From positions 2,852,001-2,916,000 of the forward strand of contig NZ_BSUK01000001.1 of assembly GCF_030161555.1 (NCBI RefSeq): a stretch of DNA of 64,000 bases, written 5' to 3'. The translations under genes and the position numbers were made by a program. Of this stretch, positions 33,617-43,749 are shown piece by piece. How positions within the stretch are numbered: position 1 is the stretch's first letter; every line of letters begins with the position of its first letter. The notes under the pieces are model-generated. The model was given only the letters and a program-made list of their open reading frames with translations, made no database searches and was not told the DNA's origin. This DNA comes from Luteimicrobium album. GTDB taxonomy: Bacteria; Actinomycetota; Actinomycetes; Actinomycetales; Cellulomonadaceae.

Positions 33617-34281
33617 GCGCGGGCCGCCCAGAGCAGCCCGCGCTCGATGATCGCGCGCAGCGACGGGTGCTCGAGGTCGGCGAGGTGGTGCCCGGGTGTC
33701 GACACGAAGACGCGGCCGTCGCCCCACTGTCGGGTCCAGACGGCGGGGGAGACGACGGGCTCGCGCCACTCGACGTCCGGGCCGGGGGCGATGGTCGTGG
33801 TGGCGAGCACGTCGCTGAGCGCGTCGGTGAGCATCCAGTACTGCTCGGAGGTGAGAGAGAACTCGTCGATCCCGGCGACCACGGGGTGGTCCGCCCGCTC
33901 GGGTACGACGCGGACGGTGTGTCGCACGATGTCGCGCGGGTGCGCGGCGAACTGGCCGCCGACCATCTGCAGGTAGTCGGTCGCCATCCGGAACGAGTCG
34001 ATGACGCCGCCGTGCCACCCGGCGAAGCCGGTCCCCGACGCGACGGCCCGGCGCAGCCCGCGCATCTCGTCGGGCAGGATCTCGCCCATGGTCCAGCACT
34101 GGACGACGAGGTCCACGGTGGCCATGTAGTCGACCTCGGCGTAGACCTCGAGGCTGTCGTCGACGTCCACGGTGAAGCCGTGGTCCTCGAGGAAGGGCAG
34201 GAAGAGGTCGCTGGCCTCGACCGGCGCGTGCCCGGGCCAGCCGCCGCGCACGACGAGCGCTCGGCGGTCCTTGGCAGTCAT
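33613..34281 (-). CDS. ThuA-like domain protein (trehalose-utilisation type, class I amidotransferase fold)
   Basis: 222 residues: ALVVRGGWPGHAPVEASDLF at the start, VDLVVQCWTMGEILPDEM, GFAGWHGGVIDSFR near residue 92, EQYWMLTD, and the closing VFVSTPGHHLADLEHP with the His pair. ThuA proteins act in disaccharide and keto-sugar catabolism. The exact reaction here is unknown. The ATG is preceded by GAGGAGG. It lies between the ROK repressor and the aldolase on the minus strand and is probably part of that operon. Confidence 0.9.
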   Translation of the reverse strand: MTAKDRRALVVRGGWPGHAPVEASDLFLPFLEDHGFTVDVDDSLEVYAEVDYMATVDLVVQCWTMGEILPDEMRGLRRAVASGTGFAGWHGGVIDSFRMATDYLQMVGGQFAAHPRDIVRHTVRVVPERADHPVVAGIDEFSLTSEQYWMLTDALSDVLATTTIAPGPDVEWREPVVSPAVWTRQWGDGRVFVSTPGHHLADLEHPSLRAIIERGLLWAARA

Positions 34282-34306
34282 ACGTCCTCCTCGACGCGTG
34301 GGGTGG

Positions 34307-35487
34307 TCATGAGACGAGGGCCTCCACGGCAGGGGCGGACAGCACGGCGTCGACGGCCATCGCGCTCGCGCCGAGGACGCCCGCCTCGGCGCGGGTGTGC
34401 GCGGTGGCGATGCGCAGGTGCTGGGTCGCGAGGGGCAGGGAGCGCTGGTACACGACCTCGCGGATCCCGGCGAGGAGGTTCTCGCCGGCGTCGGCCAGGA
34501 TGCCGCCGACGACGACGACGGACGGGTTGAGCAGGCTGACGGTCGCGGCGAGGACGGCCCCGATGTCGCGCCCGGCCTGGCGGACGGCGTGGCTCGCGTC
34601 GAGGTCGCCGGCCCGGACGAGCGCGACGACGTCGGCGCTCGAGGTCACGGGAGCGCCGGCGGCGCGCAGCGCGTTCGCGACGGCCTGACCGCTGGCGACG
34701 GCCTCGAGGCAGCCGACGTTCCCGCACCGGCAGGGGACGTCGCCCGCGCCGGGGACCCGGATGTGGCCGAGGTCGCCCGCGGCGCCCTGAGCTCCGCGGC
34801 GCAGGTTGCCGTCCATGATGATCCCGGCGCCGATGCCCGTCGCGACCTTGACGAAGACGAGGTCGGTGGCCTCGCGCCACGCGGTGCGGTGCTCGCCGAG
34901 CGCCATGACGTTGACGTCGTTGTCGACGAGGACGGTCGTGCCGAGCGCGCGCCGCAGGGTGCCGGGCACGTCGGCGCCGTCCCAGCCGGGCATGATCGGT
35001 GGGTTCATCGGCCGTCCCGTGGCGTGGTCGACGGGTCCGGGAGCCCGACCCCGACGCCCGCGAGGTCACGGTGCGAGGCGCCGGCCTTGTCGACGAGCTC
35101 GGTGCCGAGCGCGGCGACGCGCGCGAGGACCTGCGTGGGTCCGGCGGCGATCGCGAGCGGCTCCTCGTGCTCGACGAGGACGCGCGACGCGAGGTCGGTC
35201 ACGGCGAGCCGGGCGTGCGTGGCGCCGAGGTCGACCGCGAGGACGACGCGAGCGGCGGGGTTGAAGGCGAACGTCGACGGCGGCCGTCCGCCCGTGGAGC
35301 TGGCCTCGCCCGACGGCGTGACCAGCCCGAGGGCGAGCAGGGAGTCGATGCGGGCGGCGATCGTCGAGCGCGCCTGGCCGGTCACGGTCGCGAGCTCGGC
35401 GCGCGTCCGCGGACGTCCGTCGCGGAGGAGCTGGAACATCTCGCCGGCGCCCGTCGGCCGGGGTGCGAACTTGAGCAGCTCCTCCAT
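34307..35487 (-). CDS. ROK-family transcriptional repressor (one frameshift in this sequence)
   Basis: About 393 residues. The N-terminal winged helix (EMFQLLRDGRPRTRAELATVTGQARSTIAARI) is followed by a ROK sugar-kinase-like domain: VVLAVDLGATHARLAVTDL, VLVDNDVNVMALGEH, and the zinc motif CRCGNVGCLEAVASG. The two halves lie in different frames. Adding one C at 35037-35038 (plus strand) gives GLPGPVDHATGRPMNPPI, which is canonical, so the break is likely an error. ATG 35487 was chosen; a GTG at 35559 would add 24 residues. It probably represses the divergent importer and its own operon, relieved by a sugar ligand. Confidence 0.9.
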
Positions 35488-35566
35488 GCGGACAGTGAAC
35501 CACGGGTCACCCGACGCGTGGTCCGGGCTTCCATCTGTCACAAGACGGTAACGGTACACGAGGTTC

Positions 35567-35606
35567 TCAACTTTTGATTGACAGTCGATAGAAGTCTGGC
35601 TACTTT
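35567..35606 (+). promoter_or_regulatory. Promoter of the sugar importer operon with overlapping operator-like repeat
   Basis: TTGACA (35578-35583), a 17-nt spacer, and TACTTT (35601-35606). The ATG of the ATPase gene begins 6 nt after the -10, so the transcript is almost certainly leaderless. An inverted repeat TCAA-N7-TTGA (35567-35581) covers the -35 and is a candidate ROK operator. The flanking region is AT-rich for this genome. Confidence 0.8.
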
Positions 35607-35612
35607 CGTCGC

Positions 35613-37194
35613 ATGGTCAGTGACGACCCTCACGCCAACGACGGCGTCCCCCCGGCGGTCATCCCGCCGGCATCCCCACCGACGGCCCGGGCCCCGCTCC
35701 GGTCCTCGAGGTGCGCGGCATCGTGAAGACGTTCCCCGGCGCCCGAGCCCTCGACGGCGTCGACCTCGAGGTCCGCTGCGGCGAGGTGCACTGCCTGCTC
35801 GGGCAGAACGGCGCCGGCAAGTCGACCCTCATCAAGGTGCTCGCGGGCGCGCACCAGCCGGACGAGGGGACCGTCCTCGTCGACGGCGAGCCCGTCGTGC
35901 TGGCGCGACCCACGGACGCGCTCCGGCACGGCATCGCGACGATGTACCAGGAGCTCGACGTCGTCGACGGCCTGACGGTCGCCGAGAACGTCTACCTCGG
36001 GCACGAGCTCGCGACCGCGGGCTTCACGCAGCGGCGGGTCGCGGCCCGACGCACGCGCGAGCTCATGGCGCGGCTGGGCCACCCCGAGATCAGGCCGCGC
36101 ACCGAGGTCGGCGCGCTGTCGGCCGCGGGCAAGCAGATCGTCTCGATGGCGCGCGCGCTGTCCCACGACGCCCGGGTGATCGTCATGGACGAGCCGACCG
36201 CGGTGCTCGACTCCGAGGAGGTCGAGAACCTGTTCCGCGTGGTCGCGGAGCTCACGGCCGCCGGCATCGCCGTCGTGTACATCTCGCACCGCCTCGAGGA
36301 GATCCGGCGTGTCGGCGACCGGCTCACGGTCCTCAAGGACGGCCGCACCGTCGCCACCGGGCTGCCGGTCGCGTCGACCGAGCGCGCCGAGCTCATCCGG
36401 CTGATGACGGGCCGCGCCGTCGAGTACGCGATCCCGCGCCGCCCGGCGCCCGCCGCCGCCGCTCCCGTCGTGCTCGACGTCGAGGGGCTCGAGCTCGCGG
36501 GCTCGTTCCGCGACGTTTCCTTCACGGTGCGGGCGGGGAGGTCGTGGGCCTCGCGGGCCTGGTCGGCTCCGGACGCTCGGAGATCCTCGAGTCCGTGTTC
36601 GGCGCCCGGCGCCCGACGGCCGGGACGGTTCGCGTGGGCGGCCGCGCGCTGCGCCCCGGCTCGGTGGCCGGTGCGGTCGCCGCGGGCGTCGGGCTGTGCC
36701 CCGAGGAGCGCAAGAGCCAGGGCCTGATCCTCGATCAGCCGGTGTACCGCAACATCACGCTCTCGACGTTCAGCCGGACGGCGCGTGGGGGCCTGCTCGA
36801 CGAGCACGCCGAGCGCGAGGTCGCGCGCGGGCAGATCGAGGCGCTGGACCTGCGCCCGTCCGACCCCGACCGCCCGGCCCGCACGCTCTCGGGCGGCAAC
36901 CAGCAGAAGCTCGTCCTCGCGCGCTGGCTCGTCCACGGCTGCCGGGTCCTGCTCCTCGACGAGCCGACCCGCGGCGTGGACGTCGGCGCCCGGTCCGAGA
37001 TCTACGCCCTCGTGGGGCGCCTGGCCGCGCAGGGGACGGCCGTCGTCGTCGTGTCGAGCGAGATCGGCGAGGTGATCGGCCTCGCCGACCGCGTCCTCGT
37101 GGTGTCGGAGGGGCGGGTCGTCCACGAGGCGCCCGCCGACCGGATCGACGAGCACCAGGTGCTCGACCTCGTCATGGAAGGAAGTGCCGCATGA
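35613..37194 (+). CDS. Sugar ABC transporter ATP-binding protein, RbsA/MglA type (two frameshifts in this sequence)
   Basis: Duplicated ATPase of the CUT2 class, about 527 residues after correction. First half: Walker [11 protein letters not shown], signature-like ALSAAGKQIVSMARA, Walker B VIVMDEPTAVLD, H-loop VVYISHRLEEI. Second half: GLAGLVGSGRSEI, LSGGNQQKLVLARWL, LLLDEPTRGVDVG. Frame breaks occur at the C run 35648-35653 (one C lost, close to the start) and the G run 36535-36538 (one G lost). The ATG at 35613 is set by the promoter 6 nt upstream. The stop overlaps the permease ATG. Confidence 0.92.
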
Positions 37195-38261
37195 GCGACC
37201 ACGACGTCACCACCGCCCCGGCCGGCGGCACCCAGGCCCCGGCCCCCGCGCCCGACGACGCTGCCCGTACCGTCGCGGAGCGCAGACCCCGTTCGTTCCT
37301 GCGCGGCTCCGCGGGCCGCAACCTCGGGCTCGTGATCGCGCTCGTCGCGCTCTGCGTGGTCGGGGTGGCGACCGCGGGCGACCGGTTCGCGAGCGTCGAC
37401 AACGCGATGACGATCCTGCGGCTCGCCGCGGTGCTCGGAGTCATCAGCATCGGCATGACGTTCGTCGTCACGGCTGGCGGCATCGACCTGTCGGTCGGCT
37501 CCGTGATCGGACTCTCGTCCGTGTGGGCGACGACGCTCGCAACGCAGACCCTCGCCGAGGACACAAGCTGGCTCGTCATGGTCGGCTGCGCGCTCGCCGT
37601 CGGTCTCGGCGCGGGCGTGCTCAACGGCGTCCTCGTCGCCTACGGGCGGGTCGTCGCGTTCATCGCGACGCTCGCCATGATGGTGTCCGCACGCGGGCTC
37701 GCGGAGATCATCGCCAACCGGCAGACCCAGATCGTGCGCGTCCAGAGCTTCCTCGACGTCTTCCAGTCCGAGCCCCTCGGCATCTCGCTGCTCGTCTGGA
37801 TCTTCGCGGTCGTCGCCGTCGCGGGCTGGTTCCTGCTCAACCGGACCACCTTCGGCCGGCGGACGGTCGCCGTCGGCGGCAACCCGGAGGCCGCGCGCCT
37901 CGCGGGCATCAAGGTCCGCCGCCACACCCTGTACCTCTACGCGCTGTCGGGCCTCGCCGCGGGGATCGGCGGCCTCATGATGCTGGCCCGCACGACGGCG
38001 GGCTCGTCCACCAACGGCCAGTACTACGAGCTCGACGCCATCGCGGCGGTCGTCGTGGGCGGCACGCTGCTCGTCGGCGGCCGCGGCACGATCGTCGGCA
38101 CCGTCCTCGGGGTCCTCATCTTCTCGACCCTGAGCAACGTCTTCACCCAGAACAACCTCTCGAGCTCGGCGCAGGCCGTCGCCAAGGGCGTCATCATCGT
38201 CCTCGCCGTGCTCCTCCAGCAGCGTTTCGCCGACCGGTCGCGCAGCACCGGCAGCGCGTAG
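37191..38261 (+). CDS. Sugar ABC transporter permease, RbsC type
   Basis: 356 residues. The cytosolic N-terminal 45 residues are Ala/Pro-rich. About eight to ten hydrophobic segments follow, beginning NLGLVIALVALCVVGVATAG. Family signatures: TFVVTAGGIDLSVGSVIGLSS, FIATLAMMVSARGLA, and AVGGNPEAARLAGIKVRR. It forms the membrane channel for the importer with the ATPase upstream and the receptor downstream. The ATG overlaps the ATPase stop. Confidence 0.94.
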   Translation: MSDHDVTTAPAGGTQAPAPAPDDAARTVAERRPRSFLRGSAGRNLGLVIALVALCVVGVATAGDRFASVDNAMTILRLAAVLGVISIGMTFVVTAGGIDLSVGSVIGLSSVWATTLATQTLAEDTSWLVMVGCALAVGLGAGVLNGVLVAYGRVVAFIATLAMMVSARGLAEIIANRQTQIVRVQSFLDVFQSEPLGISLLVWIFAVVAVAGWFLLNRTTFGRRTVAVGGNPEAARLAGIKVRRHTLYLYALSGLAAGIGGLMMLARTTAGSSTNGQYYELDAIAAVVVGGTLLVGGRGTIVGTVLGVLIFSTLSNVFTQNNLSSSAQAVAKGVIIVLAVLLQQRFADRSRSTGSA

Positions 38262-38315
38262 CGCCGCGTCCCAGCCCCGGGCACCACAGCAGCACCACGA
38301 TCAAGGAGGATCGCC

Positions 38316-39362
38316 ATGTCCGCACCGCTCCGACGCCGCAGGGTCGCCCTGCTGGGAGTCGCCGCCGCCGCGACGCTCGCCCTGTCCGCGTGCACGTCCA
38401 ACACCCCGTCCGACGACGACTCGCCCGCAGCCGGCCCCGCCGCGACGTCCGACAACGACGCCACCGGCAAGACCGTCACCATCGGGTTCTCCGCGCCCGC
38501 GGCCGACCACGGCTGGATGGGCGCGATCACCAAGGCGGCCGTCGCCGAGGCCAAGAAGCATCCCGACGTGAAGCTCGTGCAGGCCGAGGGCACGAACGAC
38601 GTCAACCTGCAGATCAGCCAGATCGAGGGCTTCATCAACGACAAGGTCGACGCGATCGTCGTCCTGCCGTTCGACGGCGCCGCCCTCACCGGCGTCGCGC
38701 GCAAGGCGATGGACGCCGGCATCCCGGTGATCAACGTGGACCGCGAGTTCTCCGACCCGAACGCCGCCCGCGTCACCGTCCTCGGCGACAACTACGGCAT
38801 GGGCGTCAGCGCGGGTGCGTACATCTGCGGCAAGCTCGACGGCAAGAAGGACGCCGTCGTCGCGGAGATCGCGGGCATCGACTCCCTCCCGCTCACCCAG
38901 GACCGCAGCAAGGGCTTCTCCGACGCGCTCGCGAAGTGCGGGCTCGAGGTGAGCAACCGCGTCGCCGCCGACTTCACGGTGCAGGGCGGCGAGCAGGCGG
39001 CCGCGAACCTGCTGCAGGCGGCGCCGCACATCGACGCGATCTGGAACCACGACGACGACCAGGGCGTCGGCGTCATGGCCGCGATCAAGGACGCGGGCCG
39101 CGACGAGTTCTTCATGGTCGGCGGCGCGGGCTCGGCGAACGTCATGCGCGACATCAAGAAGGACGACACCGTCCTCAAGGCGACGGTCGTCTACCCGTCG
39201 ACGCAGGCCGCCGACGGCGTCGCGCTGGCCCGCATGCTCGTCCAGGGCAAGGCGCTGAGCGACCTGGTCGAGGTGGAGGTGCCCCGCAAGGTGCAGCTCT
39301 ACGCACCCGTGGTGACCAAGGACAACGTCGACCAATACATGTCGACCGCGTTCGAGTCCTGA
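38316..39362 (+). CDS. Sugar-binding lipoprotein, RbsB-like periplasmic-binding protein
   Basis: 348 residues. Lipoprotein signal (RRVALLGVAAAATLALSAC, lipidated Cys near residue 26) and an Asp/Ser/Pro linker. The type I binding fold starts VTIGFSAPAADHGWMGAITKA, with DAIVVLPFDGAAL, GIPVINVDREF and IWNHDDDQGVGVMAAI. A strong ribosome site (AAGGAGGATCGCC) precedes the ATG. Length and motifs suit a monosaccharide or cyclitol ligand, but the sugar cannot be named from sequence. Confidence 0.93.
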   Translation: MSAPLRRRRVALLGVAAAATLALSACTSNTPSDDDSPAAGPAATSDNDATGKTVTIGFSAPAADHGWMGAITKAAVAEAKKHPDVKLVQAEGTNDVNLQISQIEGFINDKVDAIVVLPFDGAALTGVARKAMDAGIPVINVDREFSDPNAARVTVLGDNYGMGVSAGAYICGKLDGKKDAVVAEIAGIDSLPLTQDRSKGFSDALAKCGLEVSNRVAADFTVQGGEQAAANLLQAAPHIDAIWNHDDDQGVGVMAAIKDAGRDEFFMVGGAGSANVMRDIKKDDTVLKATVVYPSTQAADGVALARMLVQGKALSDLVEVEVPRKVQLYAPVVTKDNVDQYMSTAFES

Positions 39363-39426
39363 CCGGAACCGGCGACCTGCCGACCCCGGCCCGGCAGCGG
39401 GCCGGCCGAGACCTCGAGGAGACCCG

Positions 39427-40628
39427 ATGGCCGACGACCGACCCGCGCTGGGCGTGGGCATGGTGGGGTACGCGTTCATGGGGGCCGCGCACTCCCAGGC
39501 GTGGCGTACCGCACCCCGCTTCTTCGACCTGCCCCTGCGTCCCCGGATGGTGGCGCTCGCGGGCCGCGACCCCGCCGCCGTGCGCGCGGCGGGGGAGCGG
39601 CTGGGCTGGGAGCACACCGAGACGGACTGGCGGGCCCTCGTCGGCCGCGACGACGTCGACCTGGTCGACGTGTGCACCCCGGGCGACACCCACGCCGAGA
39701 TCGCGATCGCGGCCCTCGAGGCGGGCAAGCACGTCCTGTGCGAGAAGCCGCTCGCGAACTCGGTCGCGGAGGCCGAGCGGATGGTCGAGGCGGCCCGGCG
39801 CGCGGCGTCGTCCGGCGCGACGGCGACCGTCGGCTTCACCTACCGCCGCGTCCCGGCGATCCGGCTGGCTCGCGAGCTCGTCGCCGAGGGCCGGCTGGGG
39901 AGATCCGGCACGTCCGCGCCCAGTACCTGCAGGACTGGATCGCCGACCCCGAGGCGCCCCTGAGCTGGCGGCTCGACCGCGAGCGAGCCGGCTCGGGCGC
40001 CCTCGGCGACATCGCCGCCCACGTGATCGACATGGCCCAGTTCGTCACGGGCGAGCGGATCACCGGCGTCTCGGGGCTCCTCGAGACGTTCGTGCACGAG
40101 CGGCCGGTGGCCGTGGCGTCCTCGGCCCTCGGGGGTCGGGGCGGCGACGAGCGCGGCCCGGTCACCGTCGACGACGCCGCGGCCTTCCTCGCGCGGCTGT
40201 CCGGCGGCGGGATGGGGGTCTTCGAGGCGACGCGCTTCGCCTGGGGCCGCAAGAACGCGATCCGGCTCGAGGTCAACGGCTCGAGGGGCTCGCTGGCCTT
40301 CGACTTCGAGGACATGAACCTCCTCCACTTCTACGACGCGACCGACGACCCGCGCACGGCGGGGTTCCGGCGGATCGTCGTCACCGAGCCCGAGCACCCG
40401 TACGGCGGCCACTGGTGGCCCGCCGGCCACGGGCTGGGGTACGAGCACGCGTTCACGCACCAGGTCGTGGACCTCGTCGAGGCGCTCACGGCGGGCGAGC
40501 AGCCGACGCCGTCGTTCGCCGACGGCCTGGGCGTTCAGCGGGTGCTCGACGCGGTCGAGCGGAGCGCGGCGGCGGCCAGCGTCTGGACGTCCGTCCCCGG
40601 GCCGGCGACCGCGGCCACGCAGTCCTGA
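39427..40628 (+). CDS. Gfo/Idh/MocA-family NAD(P)-dependent sugar dehydrogenase (one frameshift in this sequence)
   Basis: About 400 residues. Rossmann start [19 protein letters not shown], then [34 protein letters not shown], the canonical EKP motif near residue 120. After the G run 39897-39900 the rest lies in another frame; one added G gives [19 protein letters not shown]. The C-terminal domain has [21 protein letters not shown] with the catalytic Asp/His region. A good ribosome site (GAGGAGACCCG) precedes the ATG. Probably oxidises the imported sugar or inositol. Confidence 0.9.
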
Positions 40629-40656
40629 CCATCGACGAGACGCCCAGGAGGCGACC

Positions 40657-41659
40657 ATGACCCGACCGATCACCCTGTTCACCGGCCAGTGGGCCGACCT
40701 GCCGCTCGAGGAGGTCGCGCGCCTCGCGTCGGGCTGGGGCTACGACGGCCTCGAGCTCGCGTGCTGGGGCGACCACCTCGACCCCTGGCGCTGGGACGAC
40801 GACGCCTATGTCCAGGGCCGCCTCGACCTGCTCGCGAAGTACGACCTCCAGGTCTTCGCGATCTCGAACCACCTCAAGGGTCAGGCCGTCTGCGACGACC
40901 CGATCGACCAGCGGCACCGCGACATCCTGCCGGACGTCGTGTGGGGCGACGGCGACCCCGAGGGTGCGGCAGCGCGCCGCCGAGGAGATGAAGAACACGG
41001 CGCGGCTCGCCGCGCGGCTGGGCGTGAAGACCGTGATCGGGTTCACGGGCTCGTCGATCTGGAAGTACGTCGCCATGTTCCCGCCGGCGTCCGAGGCGAT
41101 GGTCGAGGCGGGCTACGACGACTTCGCCGCCCGCTGGGACCCGATCCTCGACGTCTTCGACGAGGTCGGCGTCCGGTTCGCGCACGAGGTGCACCCGAGC
41201 GAGATCGCCTACGACTACTGGACGACGGTGCGCACGCTCGAGGCGATCGGCCACCGCGACGCCTTCGGGCTCAACTGGGACCCGAGCCACATGGTCTGGC
41301 AGGGCCTCGACCCGGCGGCCTTCCTGTGGGACTTCCGGGACCGGATCTTCCACGTGGACTGCAAGGACACCAAGCTGCGCATGACGAACGGGCGCAACGG
41401 GCGGCTGTCGTCCCACCTGCCGTGGGCCGACGGCCGCCGCGGCTGGGACTTCATCTCGACGGGCCACGGGGACGTGCCCTGGGAGTCGGCGTTCCGGATG
41501 CTCAACCAGATCGGCTACGACGGTCCGATCTCGGTCGAGTGGGAGGATGCGGGGATGGATCGGCTGCTCGGCGCGCCGGAGGCGCTGGCGTTCGTGCGGT
41601 CGCTCGCGTTCGACGCCCCCGACGCCGCGTTCGACGCCGCGTTCTCGACGCGCTCCTGA
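40657..41659 (+). CDS. TIM-barrel sugar isomerase/epimerase (AP endonuclease family 2 fold; one frameshift in this sequence)
   Basis: About 334 residues. Start [36 protein letters not shown]. Metal ligands are suggested by [35 protein letters not shown] and [12 protein letters not shown]. The frame breaks at the G run 40962-40964; adding two G restores [24 protein letters not shown]. Ribosome site AGGAGG. This fold occurs with Gfo/Idh and ThuA proteins in keto-glycoside and inositol pathways. The reaction here is unassigned. Confidence 0.88.
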
Positions 41660-41683
41660 ACCCTCGGCACCGGGCTCGGCGGG

Positions 41684-42271
41684 CTACGCCTGCCGGGCCC
41701 CGACCGCCCGGGCCATCACGACGTCGTCCTGCGGCTCCCCGCCGACGACGTACCGTCGCCGCCCGACCTCGGCGAACCCGTGCTTGCGGTAGAAGGTCTG
41801 CGCGCGCACGTTCTGGCCGTTGGTCCCGAGCCAGACGGCCTGCCCGTCGAGCAGCTCCGCGGCCGCCTCGAGCGCCGCCGTCATGAGCGTCGCCGTCGCA
41901 CCCGTGCCGCGCGCCGAGGCGAGCGCGTAGATCTTCGACAGCTCGACGGACGCGGCGTGCGGGTACCCCGACCCGAGGAGCCCGTCGAGCTGCGCCGGAT
42001 CGGCGGGCCGCGCGCGGACCAGGAGCGCGTACCCGACGAGCCGGTCGCCGGCCTCCGCGACGAGGACGACCGCGGGGGCCGCCGGCTCGCCGTAGCGCCC
42101 GGCGACCCACGACGCGAAGTGCGCGTCGTCGAGCTCGCGCGCCACGTGCTCCGCGATCGCCTCGGCCGACAGCCCGGGCGGGCACGCGTCGGGGAAGGTC
42201 TCGGCGGCGAGCGCGACGAGCGCCCGGACGTCGTCGGGGCGGGCGAGTCTCACGGTGAGGTCGTCGGGCAT
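41684..42271 (-). CDS. GNAT-family N-acetyltransferase
   Basis: 195 residues: [23 protein letters not shown] at the start, [18 protein letters not shown], the acetyl-CoA pyrophosphate loop in [18 protein letters not shown], and [23 protein letters not shown], typical of GNATs. Substrate unknown. TAGTTT stands 6 nt before the ATG, suggesting a leaderless start. It is divergent from pxpA, with 34 bp between the start codons, so both promoters overlap. Confidence 0.85.
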   Translation of the reverse strand: MPDDLTVRLARPDDVRALVALAAETFPDACPPGLSAEAIAEHVARELDDAHFASWVAGRYGEPAAPAVVLVAEAGDRLVGYALLVRARPADPAQLDGLLGSGYPHAASVELSKIYALASARGTGATATLMTAALEAAAELLDGQAVWLGTNGQNVRAQTFYRKHGFAEVGRRRYVVGGEPQDDVVMARAVGARQA

Positions 42272-42305
42272 CCCCCGAAACTACCGGGTCGGCGATGATG
42301 GACGA

Positions 42306-43070
42306 GTGACGGACAGCGCGACGACGATCGACCTCAACGTCGACCTCGGTGAGGGCTTCGGTCGGTGGAGCCTCACCGACGACGCCGCCCTCCTCGACCT
42401 CGTGAGCAGCGCCAACGTGGCGTGCGGGTTCCATGCGGGCGACCCCTCGATCATGCGGCGCACCTGCGAGGCTGCGGCGGGGCGCGGAGTCCGTGTCGGG
42501 GCCCACGTCGCCTACCGCGACCTGGCGGGCTTCGGGCGCCGGTTCGTCGACGCGACGTACGCCGAGCTCCGCGACGACGTGCTCTACCAGGTCGGCGCGC
42601 TCGACGCCTTCGCGCGGGCCGCCGGCACCCAGGTCTCCTACGTCAAGCCGCACGGCGCGCTCTACAACGCGATCGTCCACCACGAGGAGCAGGCCCGCGC
42701 CGTCGTCGACGCCGTCGCCGAGGCGGGGCTGGCGCTCGTCGGGCTCCCGGGCTCGGTGGTGCTGGCGCTCGCGGCCGAGGCGGGCGTCCCGACGATTCCG
42801 GAGGCCTTCGCCGACCGCGGCTACCGCGCGGACGGCACGCTCGTCCCGCGGCGTGAGCCCGGCGCCCTCGTGACCGATCCGGACGAGGTCGCGGCGCGCG
42901 TGGTCCGCCTCGCGCGCGAGGGCACGGTCCTCGCCGTGGACGGCACGGTCGTGGCGTCGCCGGCCCGGAGCGTGTGCGTGCACTCCGACACGCCGGGCGC
43001 GCCCGAGGTCGTCGCCGCGGTCCGTTCGGCCCTCGACGCCGCGGGCGTCGCGGTCGTCCCGGCGGTCTGA
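42306..43070 (+). CDS. pxpA: 5-oxoprolinase subunit PxpA (LamB/YcsF family)
   Basis: 254 residues: [40 protein letters not shown] at the N-terminus, the family fingerprint, then [28 protein letters not shown] and [17 protein letters not shown]. With PxpB and PxpC it converts the damage product 5-oxoproline to glutamate using ATP. The GTG at 42306 is the only start consistent with the conserved N-terminus. pxpB begins 1 nt after the stop. Confidence 0.95.
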   Translation: MTDSATTIDLNVDLGEGFGRWSLTDDAALLDLVSSANVACGFHAGDPSIMRRTCEAAAGRGVRVGAHVAYRDLAGFGRRFVDATYAELRDDVLYQVGALDAFARAAGTQVSYVKPHGALYNAIVHHEEQARAVVDAVAEAGLALVGLPGSVVLALAAEAGVPTIPEAFADRGYRADGTLVPRREPGALVTDPDEVAARVVRLAREGTVLAVDGTVVASPARSVCVHSDTPGAPEVVAAVRSALDAAGVAVVPAV

Positions 43071-43071
43071 G

Positions 43072-43749
43072 ATGCCGGCCGACGTGTGCCGCATCCTCGC
43101 CCGCCCCTACGGGTCGGCCGCGGTCATGGTCGACGTGGGTGCCGACGACCCGCTCCCGCTCGTGGTCGCGCTCACGCGCGCCCTGCGCGCCCTCGCCGAC
43201 CCCGACGTCGCGGACCTGGTCCCGGCGGCTCGCTCCGTCCTCGTCGTCCTCCGCGAGACGCCCGACGGCGCAGCGCACCCGGGCGCGCAGGCGCGCCTCG
43301 TCGAGGCGGTGCGTTCCCTGGCGCCGCACCTGGCCGGGGTCGCACCGCCCGACGAGGCCGGGGCCGTGGTCGAGATCCCGGTGGTCTACGACGGGCCGGA
43401 CCTGGACGACGTCGCGGAGCTCGCAGGGCTCACGACGGCGGAGGTGGTCGAGCGCCACGCGTCCGCGCTCTACACAGCCGCGTTCGTGGGCTTCGCGCCG
43501 GGCTTCGCCTACCTCGTGGGGCTCGACCCGTCGCTCCGGGTACCGCGGCTCGCGACCCCGCGCCCGCGTGTCGACGCCGGTGGGGTGGCCGTGGCGGGTG
43601 AGTTCACGGCGGTCTATCCCTCGCCGAGCCCCGGGGGCTGGCGGCTCCTCGGTCGCACACGGGCCCGCATGTTCGACGTGGCCCGCACCCCACCGGGCCT
43701 CCTCGTGCCGGGTGCCCGCGTGCGGTTCGTCCCGGAGCGCGCCGGATGA
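43072..43749 (+). CDS. pxpB: 5-oxoprolinase subunit PxpB
   Basis: 225 residues. The C-terminal half carries the allophanate hydrolase subunit 1 signature: [22 protein letters not shown], then [20 protein letters not shown], and [26 protein letters not shown]. The last codons overlap the pxpC start by 4 nt (ATGA). Subunits A, B and C act as one complex. Confidence 0.94.
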   Translation: MPADVCRILARPYGSAAVMVDVGADDPLPLVVALTRALRALADPDVADLVPAARSVLVVLRETPDGAAHPGAQARLVEAVRSLAPHLAGVAPPDEAGAVVEIPVVYDGPDLDDVAELAGLTTAEVVERHASALYTAAFVGFAPGFAYLVGLDPSLRVPRLATPRPRVDAGGVAVAGEFTAVYPSPSPGGWRLLGRTRARMFDVARTPPGLLVPGARVRFVPERAG

